From Clostridiales bacterium (GTDB taxonomy: Bacteria > Bacillota > Clostridia > Peptostreptococcales > Anaerovoracaceae): DNA of 50,200 nucleotides. A program made the translations under genes and the position numbers. The notes beneath the pieces were generated by a model that was given only the letters and a program-made list of their open reading frames with translations, did not search any database and had not been told where the DNA came from. The DNA lies in contig SVCQ01000014.1 of assembly GCA_015058275.1 (NCBI GenBank), positions 1 to 50,200 of the forward strand, written 5' to 3'. Positions 32,738 to 39,204 of the stretch are shown piece after piece; position 1 is the first letter of the stretch; each line of letters starts with the position of its first letter.

Positions 32738-34087
32738 CTAGTCTACCAGGTGTCCCTTCTTGCGGATGACGTCGATGATCTGGTCGACGTACTTCTCGCA
32801 CTCCTCTTCCGAAGGAGCTTCCGCCATGACTCTGACTACAGGCTCAGTGCCGGACTCACGCAGGAGCGTACGGCCCTTGTCGCCGAGAGCCTTCTTGGCT
32901 GCAGCATCAGCAGCGAGCACGTCAGGGTCGTTCATGCACTCCTCTTTGCTCTTGACTCTTACGTTCTTGAGGACCTGCGGATAGAAGACTACAGGAGCAG
33001 CGAGCTCGCTCATAGGCTTCTTCCTTGCCAGCATTGCCTCCATCAGCTTGAGAGATGTGAGGATGCCGTCGCCTGTTGTAGCGTACTTTGTGAAGATGAT
33101 ATGGCCGCTCTGCTCGCCGCCGATACGGTGACCGTTCCTGACCATGTTCTCATATACATACTTGTCGCCAACCTTTGTCTGCTCGTACTCGATGCCGACC
33201 TCGTCGAGAGCCTTGTAGAGTCCGAAGTTGGACATTACTGTGGTAACGACCTTGTTGTTGAGGAGCTTGCCTCTCTCCTTCATGTACAGTCCGTAGATGT
33301 AGAGGATGTGGTCGCCTGTGACTACATTGCCCTTCTCGTCCACGCAGAGACATCTGTCGGCATCGCCGTCGTATGCGAATCCGACGTCCAGTCCGTTGTC
33401 GACAACGAACTTCTGGAGGTGCTCGATGTGAGTTGAACCGCAGCCTGTGTTGATGTTGTAGCCGTCCGGTTCGTCGTTCATGACGTAGAGCTTGGCGCCG
33501 AGAGCCTCGAATACACCCTTGGCGATCTGCCATGCCGCACCGTTTGCAACATCGAGTCCGACCTTGACGTCCTTGAAGCTGAACTTCGACATCGAGATCA
33601 GGTAGCCGATGTAGCGGTTACGTCCGGATACGTAATCGACCGTGCGTCCGATCTCCTCTCTCTCAGCGAGAGGGATCTCCATCTCGCCGTCGATGTAGTC
33701 CTCGATCTTGAGCAGGGTCTCCTCTTCCATCTTCTCTCCGTTGCTGTTTACGATCTTGATGCCGTTGTCATAGTACGGATTGTGGGAAGCCGAGATCATG
33801 ATGCCGCAGTCGAAGTCGTCGACGCGTGTGATGTACGATACGGACGGTGTGGTCGTAACGTGCATGATGTAAGCATCTGCGCCGGAAGCCATGAGGCCCG
33901 TGCAGAGTGCGTACTCGAACATGTAGCTTGACCTTCTTGTGTCCTTGCCGATGACGACTCTGGCCTTGCGGTCGAGTCTCTTGCCATAGTACCAGCCGAG
34001 GTAGCGGCCGATCTTGATCGCATGGTCGAATGTAAGATTCTTGTTGGCTTCGCCGCGGAAGCCGTCAGTTCCGAAATATTTACCCAT
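32738..34087 (-). CDS. glmM: Phosphoglucosamine mutase
   Basis: Interconverts glucosamine-6-phosphate and glucosamine-1-phosphate. It is 449 residues. The phosphoserine loop is IMISASHNPYYDNG with S101, the Mg-binding loop DGDADR (240-245), the sugar-binding GGEQSGHI, and the C-terminal phosphate-binding RESGTEPVVRVM. Its start overlaps the nagB stop (TAATG). In many Bacillota glmM follows cdaA-cdaR directly; here a toxin-antitoxin and repeat island intervenes. Confidence 0.96.
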   Translation of the reverse strand: MGKYFGTDGFRGEANKNLTFDHAIKIGRYLGWYYGKRLDRKARVVIGKDTRRSSYMFEYALCTGLMASGADAYIMHVTTTPSVSYITRVDDFDCGIMISASHNPYYDNGIKIVNSNGEKMEEETLLKIEDYIDGEMEIPLAEREEIGRTVDYVSGRNRYIGYLISMSKFSFKDVKVGLDVANGAAWQIAKGVFEALGAKLYVMNDEPDGYNINTGCGSTHIEHLQKFVVDNGLDVGFAYDGDADRCLCVDEKGNVVTGDHILYIYGLYMKERGKLLNNKVVTTVMSNFGLYKALDEVGIEYEQTKVGDKYVYENMVRNGHRIGGEQSGHIIFTKYATTGDGILTSLKLMEAMLARKKPMSELAAPVVFYPQVLKNVRVKSKEECMNDPDVLAADAAAKKALGDKGRTLLRESGTEPVVRVMAEAPSEEECEKYVDQIIDVIRKKGHLVD

Positions 34088-34878
34088 TACAGTCTCTCCT
34101 TGCTCTCGATATCGAGGAAGTACTTATATGTATCTACTGTGAGTTCGCCGCAGGCCTCCTCATCGCATGCGATGATGGCTGCGTTGTGCATCTGGAGTGC
34201 AGAGCATGTCCACTTCTGGCTGACTCCGCCCTCGACTACGGCCGCCATGGCTCTTGCCTTGTTGTGGCCGCTGATCAGAACGAGGACTTCCTTGGAATCT
34301 GTGACTGTGCCGATACCTACAGAAAGCGCCTGTGCAGGGACCTTCTCAGGGTCGTTGTCGAAGAATCTCGAATTGACGATCCTTGTGTCAGTGGTGAGGT
34401 CTCTGAGACCTGTGCGGGAAGCGAGCGAAGTGTATGGCTCGTTGAATGCGAGGTGGCCGTCTACGCCGATGCCGCCCATGAAGAGATCGATGCCGCCGTA
34501 GGAAGCGATCTTCTCTTCGTATCTTGCGCACTCACCCTCCGGATCATCAGTCATGCCGTTGAGGATGTTGATGTTCTCAGGCTTCATGTCGACGAGGTGG
34601 TCGAAGAAGTTGTCGTGCATGAAGTACCAGTAGCTCTGGTCATGCTCGTGAGGAAGTCCGAGATACTCGTCCATGTTGAATGTAACTACGTTCTTGAAGG
34701 AAAGCTCACCGGCTTTGTTCTTTTTGATGAGCTCCTTGTATACGCCGATCGGCGAAGAGCCTGTAGGGAGTCCGAGCACGAAAGGCCTGTCCTCCTTGTG
34801 GCCGTTTATCTTAGCTGCGATATAGTCTGCAGCCCATTTGCACATCTTTTCATAATCGTCCTGAATTACTACTCTCAT
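34087..34878 (-). CDS. nagB: Glucosamine-6-phosphate deaminase
   Basis: Converts glucosamine-6-phosphate to fructose-6-phosphate and ammonia; the reaction can run in the synthetic direction. It is 263 residues. GLPTGSSPIGVY binds phosphate, NMDEYLGL has the catalytic Asp, and GGIGVDGHLAFNEP follows. An in-frame ATG 39 bp upstream is rejected because GAGGAG sits directly before the ATG at 34878. Operon nagB-glmM-acetyltransferase gives a fructose-6-phosphate to GlcNAc-1-phosphate route, or its reverse. Confidence 0.96.
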   Translation of the reverse strand: MRVVIQDDYEKMCKWAADYIAAKINGHKEDRPFVLGLPTGSSPIGVYKELIKKNKAGELSFKNVVTFNMDEYLGLPHEHDQSYWYFMHDNFFDHLVDMKPENINILNGMTDDPEGECARYEEKIASYGGIDLFMGGIGVDGHLAFNEPYTSLASRTGLRDLTTDTRIVNSRFFDNDPEKVPAQALSVGIGTVTDSKEVLVLISGHNKARAMAAVVEGGVSQKWTCSALQMHNAAIIACDEEACGELTVDTYKYFLDIESKERL

Positions 34879-34907
34879 TATGTTCTCCTCTTTTGTTAAA
34901 CAAGATA

Positions 34908-34940
34908 GAAGCGTCACTGCGCCACGCCGGCGGACGCTTC
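34908..34940 (-). promoter_or_regulatory. Hairpin in the nagB leader
   Basis: GAAGCGTC (34908-34915) and GACGCTTC (34933-34940) form an 8-bp perfect stem around a GC-rich loop in the nagB 5' leader. On the minus strand the sequence TATCTTGTTT follows. It could be an attenuator or mRNA stabiliser. It does not resemble the glmS ribozyme. Confidence 0.5.
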
Positions 34941-34957
34941 ATCCCCAATACTCCGGG

Positions 34958-34987
34958 ATTATACCACGCGGTTTTTTGCCGTGTAAA
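34958..34987 (-). promoter_or_regulatory. Promoter of the nagB-glmM operon
   Basis: Minus strand TTTACA (34987-34982), 18-bp spacer, TATAAT (34963-34958). It is back-to-back with the toxin promoter about 20 bp away on the other strand. Confidence 0.6.
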
Positions 34988-35006
34988 TGCGGATAAGCGA
35001 TTTTCT

Positions 35007-35035
35007 TTGATTTTATACTCCTGTAGGAGTACACT
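35007..35035 (+). promoter_or_regulatory. Promoter and dyad operator of the toxin-antitoxin pair
   Basis: TTGATT (35007-35012), 17-bp spacer, TACACT (35030-35035). The inverted repeat TACTCCT-GT-AGGAGTA (35016-35031) fills the spacer, a likely operator for the HTH antitoxin. The ATG at 35047 is only 11 bases after the -10, so the leader would be about 4 bases and there is no usable Shine-Dalgarno. Confidence 0.5.
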
Positions 35036-35046
35036 ATATATTGACA

Positions 35047-35712
35047 ATGAGTATAAAGATCTACCATGGATATAGCGAAATAGTCAGGACCCCTAAGTTC
35101 GGGGCGGGCCGCCCTTACAATGATTTCGGGCTCGGATTCTATTGCTCCGAGTATCCGGGCTATGCCGCCGAGTGGGCCGTGGCTCCCGGACGCAACGGAT
35201 TTGTGTCCGCCTACTCGATGGATCCTTCGGGACTTCGCGTAGTCAATCTCTGCGGCCCGCAGTACAACGCCCTTCACTGGCTGTATGTGCTGCTCAACTA
35301 CCGCGAGTTTGATGCGGCAGTCCCTCTTTCGTCAAGAGCCAGGGAGTATATCAATCAGTACTTCCCCGTCGACTACCAGGGCTGCGATGTCATCATAGGC
35401 TACAGGGCAGACAATTCCTGCTTCACATTCGCAAGGGACTTCCTGTCTGACAGGATCTCTTACCGGAGCCTCAGCGACTGCCTCTCCGCAAGCCCTGCCA
35501 ACAGGGAGTACGTACTTAAGAGCAACCGCGCGTTTGAGCGCGTCTCATATACAGGATACGAGGTCGCCCTCGCGGGCAAGTGCTATCCGGCAGCTGCCGC
35601 AAGAGAGCTCAGAGCCCTCAGGAAGGTCAGGTCGTCTGCCGGCGCGAGGGACCTCTTCATCAGCGATCTTATAAGAGAGGAGGTCAAGCCGTATGATACG
35701 CGCCTACGATAG
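35047..35712 (+). CDS. DUF3990 family, putative ADP-ribosyltransferase-like toxin
   Basis: A 221-residue protein matching the DUF3990 pattern: IYHGYSEIV at 5-13, then NDFGLGFYCSE at 25-35 and AAEWA at 40-44, the HG...DFG.GFY...A..W layout of that family. DUF3990 belongs to the ADP-ribosyltransferase fold clan and typically pairs with a small HTH or DUF3791 partner, so a toxin role is inferred. An in-frame TTG six bases upstream is less likely than the ATG at 35047. Its stop overlaps the next gene by 20 bp, implying co-translation. It is plus-strand and flanked by repeats, which suggests a mobile or accessory insertion. The catalytic residues are not proven. Confidence 0.8.
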   Translation: MSIKIYHGYSEIVRTPKFGAGRPYNDFGLGFYCSEYPGYAAEWAVAPGRNGFVSAYSMDPSGLRVVNLCGPQYNALHWLYVLLNYREFDAAVPLSSRAREYINQYFPVDYQGCDVIIGYRADNSCFTFARDFLSDRISYRSLSDCLSASPANREYVLKSNRAFERVSYTGYEVALAGKCYPAAAARELRALRKVRSSAGARDLFISDLIREEVKPYDTRLR

Positions 35713-36568
35713 GATCCTCCTCGCGAGTGCATGCGATTCGCTCGGCAGGATGATCGACTACTCGGTCCACAGCCTGCGAATGGATGCCTCCTCAATACTC
35801 GATCTGTTCATCGCTTCGGGCACCGCCGCCCTCTTCGGACGCGGGGACATACGGCTCACGGCCGGGATGTCCGGCATAGAGCTCACCTATGAAGTGCTCG
35901 AGAGAAGCGGCCTCACATATGAGAGGATACCGCCCCGCCACACCATGAGCCTCAGTAATGAGTACTGGGCCGGATATGCCATGGCTCATGCACAGTGGGA
36001 GAGCGGCCTTTCATTTGATGAGATCACAGGCCGTCTCTCCATCCGCGATCTCATCGCGGATGCGGGGCGGGAGAGGCTTGCCCTCCTCGAGAGCCTGCCT
36101 CTTGATATATCCGATGAGGACAAGGCCGCTGAGCTAAGACTCTTCGGCGAGTCATTCGCGGCAAAGACGGCAGGGCTCATAACTCATGCCGGCGATGTGT
36201 CCGGTATCAGTGTCGGCGGCGCCGGCAATGCCCGTGATGACCGCAACGTCAATGGCACCGGCAATTCAAACAGCGCTCATGCTGCCGGCAGAGGCGCGAC
36301 TAGTGTTATTAGCGCGCGCGATACACGTGATTCCGGCAGCACCCGCAGCAATGCTGCCGCCCCAAGGGGCGACACAGCTTTAAAGCGCATGCGGCAGCTG
36401 ACAGGACTCAGCCAGAGCGGGCTCGCTTCCGCAAGCGGAGTCCCGGTCAGGACCATCCAGCAATATGAGCAGAGACAAAAGGACATCAACAAGGCCGGCT
36501 ACATCCAGCTCGTAAGCCTTGCCTCCGCTCTCAACTGCGAGCCCGCCTCCCTTCTGGAGATCCGCTGA
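35693..36568 (+). CDS. HTH antitoxin partner of the DUF3990 protein
   Basis: A 291-residue three-part protein. Residues 1-160 are a helical domain with SNEYWAGYAMAHAQW (88-102), a motif recurrent in Clostridia partners of such toxins. Residues about 163-226 are a low-complexity Gly/Asn/Ser/Ala/Arg linker. Residues 229-291 are a Cro/CI helix-turn-helix (LTGLSQSGLASASGVPVRTI, then YEQRQKDINKA). GGAGG lies 9 bases before the ATG, inside the toxin gene. It likely neutralises the toxin through the N-terminal domain and autorepresses by binding 35016-35031. The inserted linker is odd, and homologues would be expected to be shorter. Confidence 0.8.
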   Translation: MIRAYDRILLASACDSLGRMIDYSVHSLRMDASSILDLFIASGTAALFGRGDIRLTAGMSGIELTYEVLERSGLTYERIPPRHTMSLSNEYWAGYAMAHAQWESGLSFDEITGRLSIRDLIADAGRERLALLESLPLDISDEDKAAELRLFGESFAAKTAGLITHAGDVSGISVGGAGNARDDRNVNGTGNSNSAHAAGRGATSVISARDTRDSGSTRSNAAAPRGDTALKRMRQLTGLSQSGLASASGVPVRTIQQYEQRQKDINKAGYIQLVSLASALNCEPASLLEIR

Positions 36569-36593
36569 ACCATCCCATATTTTTGTTTTTTTT

Positions 36594-36871
36594 GCTTATG
36601 GTTGGATATTGTTCTGCCAGGCAATAACCGGCGGCCGTTCATCGCTATTTTATTATTGCTTATGGTTGGATATTTCTCTGCCAGGCAATAACCGACGGCC
36701 GTTCATCGCTGTTTTATTATTGCTTATGGTTGGATATTTCTCTGCCAAGCAATAACCGACGGCCGTTCATCGCTGTTTTATTATTGCTTATGGTTGGATA
36801 TTTCTCTGCCAGGCAATAACCGACGGCCGTTCAGCATCAATTTCGTATTGCCTATGGCCGGCCAAGCCACA
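36594..36871. repeat. Four-plus tandem 64-bp repeats
   Basis: Units start at 36594, 36658, 36722 and 36786, each 64 bp apart and differing at only a few positions; a fifth, decayed start is at 36850. Each unit contains TTATTGC...GCAATAA plus TGG...CCA arms that can fold into a hairpin, and the palindrome ACGGCCGT. The period is not a multiple of three and stop codons occur, so it is noncoding. It fills the first half of the 630-bp gene-free region 36569-37198, directly after the antitoxin stop. Confidence 0.9.
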
Positions 36872-36940
36872 CAAAAGCAATAAAAACAAGTGCATCTACA
36901 GACACCTCTCTCTGCTAACTGCACTTTCATGCTACTAAAC

Positions 36941-36972
36941 AGCCCCTTTCGCCGTTCCCGGCAAAAGGGGCT
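36941..36972. terminator. Long hairpin, possible bidirectional terminator
   Basis: AGCCCCTTT (36941-36949) pairs with AAAGGGGCT (36964-36972), and GCCG (51-54) with CGGC (59-62) inside, loop TTCC. Neither side has a strong T-run (GTTTAG on minus, TATTGC on plus). It may end the cdaR transcript on the minus strand or the toxin-antitoxin transcript on the plus strand. Confidence 0.5.
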
Positions 36973-37029
36973 TATTGCTTACCTATATATATCCTGTGTG
37001 TGGCCGCTTCCAGCACCAGACTTTATGTC

Positions 37030-37171
37030 CGACTTTATGGCCGACCCTACAGCCAGCTCTGCACCAGGCTCTATGTCCGACTCTACACCGGCTCTACGCC
37101 CGACTTTATGGCCGACCCTACAGCCAGCTCTGCACCAGGCTCTATGTCCGGCTCTACACCGGCCCTATGCC
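37030..37171. repeat. Two tandem 71-bp repeats with 12-bp subunits
   Basis: Copies start at 37030 and 37101 and are nearly identical (CGACTTTATGGCCGACC... in both). Each is itself built from degenerate 12-bp units such as CTCTATGTCCGA and CTCTACACCGG, and unit-like sequence continues on both sides (about 37010-37198). It abuts the cdaR stop codon. No coding potential is supported in this stretch. Confidence 0.85.
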
Positions 37172-37198
37172 CAGCCCAGTGCCCGGTCTTATGTCCGG

Positions 37199-38143
37199 CT
37201 ATTCGTCATCGTCGGAGTCCTTTTTGACCACAGTCACCTTGACGGTCTGGCCGCGTGACTCGTCTGCCACGTAGATGCCGTCAGGCAGGTTGTACTCGAT
37301 AGGGACTTCGCCGTTCTCTGTCATCTCGCTTATGTCTACCTCCTGGGCTCTGACGGTGCCTATGTTGGCGATGTCGTCCCGGAGTCCCTTGATGACCAGC
37401 GTCTCAGGGAGAACGTAATTGCGCTCGTATCCGTCCTCGGTCGTCGTCTTGACCGGTATGGTCAGGCTGACTTCCTTGGTGTATCCGGCGAACGCATCGA
37501 GGGAGATCTCATCCGGCTCGATGAGCACGTGATTGATCTCATTGCCTTCGCTGTCGAGAGCAGCAAGATGTACGGTGTAGCTCTTGACCTTGTCGCCGAG
37601 AGCCTCCGGATCGAGCTGAGCTACTATCCTGTCTATATCCGCCATGCGGTCTGCCGTGCATGTCACATTGGCCACGCCGTTACTGAGATCAAAGGCCACA
37701 GGCTCCGCGCCCTCCTCAGGAGTGCCGGAGTACGCCACGCTGATATCCATCTCAGCGCTCTTGGCTCTGCCCACGGTGACCTCCACGGAGGACTTGTCGT
37801 AATCCATGACTGTCGTGTCAAGCGGGCCGCTGACATTCAGCGTCACCATATTGTCTCCTGCGACGCACTCGCTCAGGTCAGCCGTGACTTTGATGCTGTC
37901 TGCGCTTATGCGGCTTGTGTCCGCCCTCTTTTGGTTGAGGACCACTGTGATGCCGTCGATGTCGGTATTGTCCACTGCAAGGCCTCTCTCGGCGAGGGCC
38001 TCCTCGCCCGTGTATGTAACAGGCACGTCCTTGTAGGTGATGTTCGTCATAGGCTTGTAATTGTACACGACAAACACCCAGGCGCCGAGCGCGACCAGTA
38101 CCGCCAATACCATATTAAGGATCTGCTGGCCTTTGGCTGTCAC
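37199..38143 (-). CDS. cdaR: YbbR-domain protein, regulator of diadenylate cyclase
   Basis: A 314-residue protein with one N-terminal membrane anchor (about residues 9-27), then an extracytoplasmic part containing about three YbbR-type beta domains (for example VPVTYTGEEALAERGL, VEVTVGRAKSAEMDISV, VKTTTEDGYERNYVLPETLVIKG) and an acidic tail. In Bacillota it binds and modulates the membrane c-di-AMP cyclase CdaA. Its start overlaps the cdaA stop by 4 bp, which strongly supports the pairing. Confidence 0.93.
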   Translation of the reverse strand: MTAKGQQILNMVLAVLVALGAWVFVVYNYKPMTNITYKDVPVTYTGEEALAERGLAVDNTDIDGITVVLNQKRADTSRISADSIKVTADLSECVAGDNMVTLNVSGPLDTTVMDYDKSSVEVTVGRAKSAEMDISVAYSGTPEEGAEPVAFDLSNGVANVTCTADRMADIDRIVAQLDPEALGDKVKSYTVHLAALDSEGNEINHVLIEPDEISLDAFAGYTKEVSLTIPVKTTTEDGYERNYVLPETLVIKGLRDDIANIGTVRAQEVDISEMTENGEVPIEYNLPDGIYVADESRGQTVKVTVVKKDSDDDE

Positions 38144-38976
38144 TCTGCTTTCCTCCCTTTACTGCCTAAAATCCTCGAGAAGAAACCCTGGCTCTCTCCG
38201 GATGTGATGTAGATGTCGAGCAGCATCTTTTCGAGTGCCTTGAGATCGAGGAATCTCTTCATCTCGCCGTTCTGAACGACCGAGATAGCTCCTGTCTCTT
38301 CGGATACGATTATTACAAATGCATCCGACACTTCGCTGAGGCCGAGGCCCGCTCTGTGTCTTGTGCCGAGGTTCTTGCCGATGTTCTGGCGGCTTGTCAG
38401 CGGCAGCACGCAGCTCGCCGCGTAGACTTTATTGCCCCTGATGATTACGGCTCCGTCATGGAGAGGCGAGCCCTCGTAGAAGAGGTTGCCCAGAAGTCTT
38501 ACGGACATCTCGCCGTCGATGATCACGCCCGACTCTATGATGTCGTTGAGCATCGTCTCGCGCTCGATGACCATCAGGGCTCCCGTCCTTGTCGATGAGA
38601 AGTCATCAATGGCATCCACCAGTATATGCACCGTAGCGTACATCTCCTCTTTACTGAGGTCTCTGAACTGCCCGCTTATGATGCCCCTTCGTCCGAGCTG
38701 CTCGAGGGCCCTCCTGATCTCCGGCTGGAACAGTATGACTATCGCTATGATGCCTACCGTGACCAGGCTCGTGAGAAGCCAGTTGAGCAGGTTGAGGTCG
38801 AGCACCTCAGATAATATGAATGCGAGGATAATCAAAAGGATGCCCCTGAACAACTGCTGAGCTCTCGTCTCCTTGATGAACTCAAGCAGCTTGTACAGGA
38901 GGAATGCGACGATAACGATGTCCAGTACATCGGTTATCCTTATGCTCATAAACAGTCCCATCAGGTCCTCAAGCAT
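38140..38976 (-). CDS. cdaA: Membrane diadenylate cyclase
   Basis: Makes cyclic di-AMP from two ATP. It is 278 residues. Three transmembrane helices lie in residues about 14-83, with a cytoplasmic DAC domain from about 100. The catalytic DGA is D174-A176 (PLHDGAVII) and the RHR motif is R206-R208 (GTRHRAGLG). c-di-AMP controls wall and potassium homeostasis, and CdaA is usually encoded with CdaR and GlmM; here GlmM is 3 kb further down the same strand. AGGAAGG precedes the ATG. Confidence 0.97.
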   Translation of the reverse strand: MLEDLMGLFMSIRITDVLDIVIVAFLLYKLLEFIKETRAQQLFRGILLIILAFILSEVLDLNLLNWLLTSLVTVGIIAIVILFQPEIRRALEQLGRRGIISGQFRDLSKEEMYATVHILVDAIDDFSSTRTGALMVIERETMLNDIIESGVIIDGEMSVRLLGNLFYEGSPLHDGAVIIRGNKVYAASCVLPLTSRQNIGKNLGTRHRAGLGLSEVSDAFVIIVSEETGAISVVQNGEMKRFLDLKALEKMLLDIYITSGESQGFFSRILGSKGRKAE

Positions 38977-39057
38977 CTGTGTCCTTCCTCTTTGCTATCC
39001 TTTGCTTTCCTTTGATTTCTATAATGTTTTAACTGACAATTAGCGTCTTAACTGATT

Positions 39058-39204
39058 GTTCCGGTCGTCCGAATCGCTCCGTAGTCTCTTCGTAGCCATT
39101 ATTCCGGATCACCCCGAAGTCTCTTCGGTGGTCTCCGTCCGGATTATCACTCTGAAGTCCCTTCGCTGTCTCCGTCCGGACTATCACTCCGAAGTCCCTT
39201 CGCT
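39058..39204. repeat. About four tandem 37-bp repeats at the end of the LCP gene
   Basis: Units start near 39058, 39095, 39131 and 39168 (periods 36-37 bp). Each has GTCTCCGTCCGGAYTATCAC then CGAAGTCYCTTCG, a small hairpin (CGAAG/CTTCG). The last unit overlaps the final codons of the LCP gene (stop at 39184). The array fills most of the 207-bp gap before cdaA. Confidence 0.8.

Noticed and set aside
34879-34917. Longer N-terminus for nagB
   Set aside because: It would run through the GAGGAG ribosome binding site used by the ATG at 34878.
34908-34940. glmS-type ribozyme or riboswitch upstream of nagB
   Set aside because: Only a simple 33-bp hairpin is present; the ribozyme core is absent.
36594-36871. 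CRISPR array
   Set aside because: The 64-bp units are contiguous with no unique spacers, and no cas genes are present.
36519-37274. Plus-strand open frames across the repeat region
   Set aside because: The translations merely follow the DNA repeats; the 64-bp period shifts frame, and there are no RBS or family signals.
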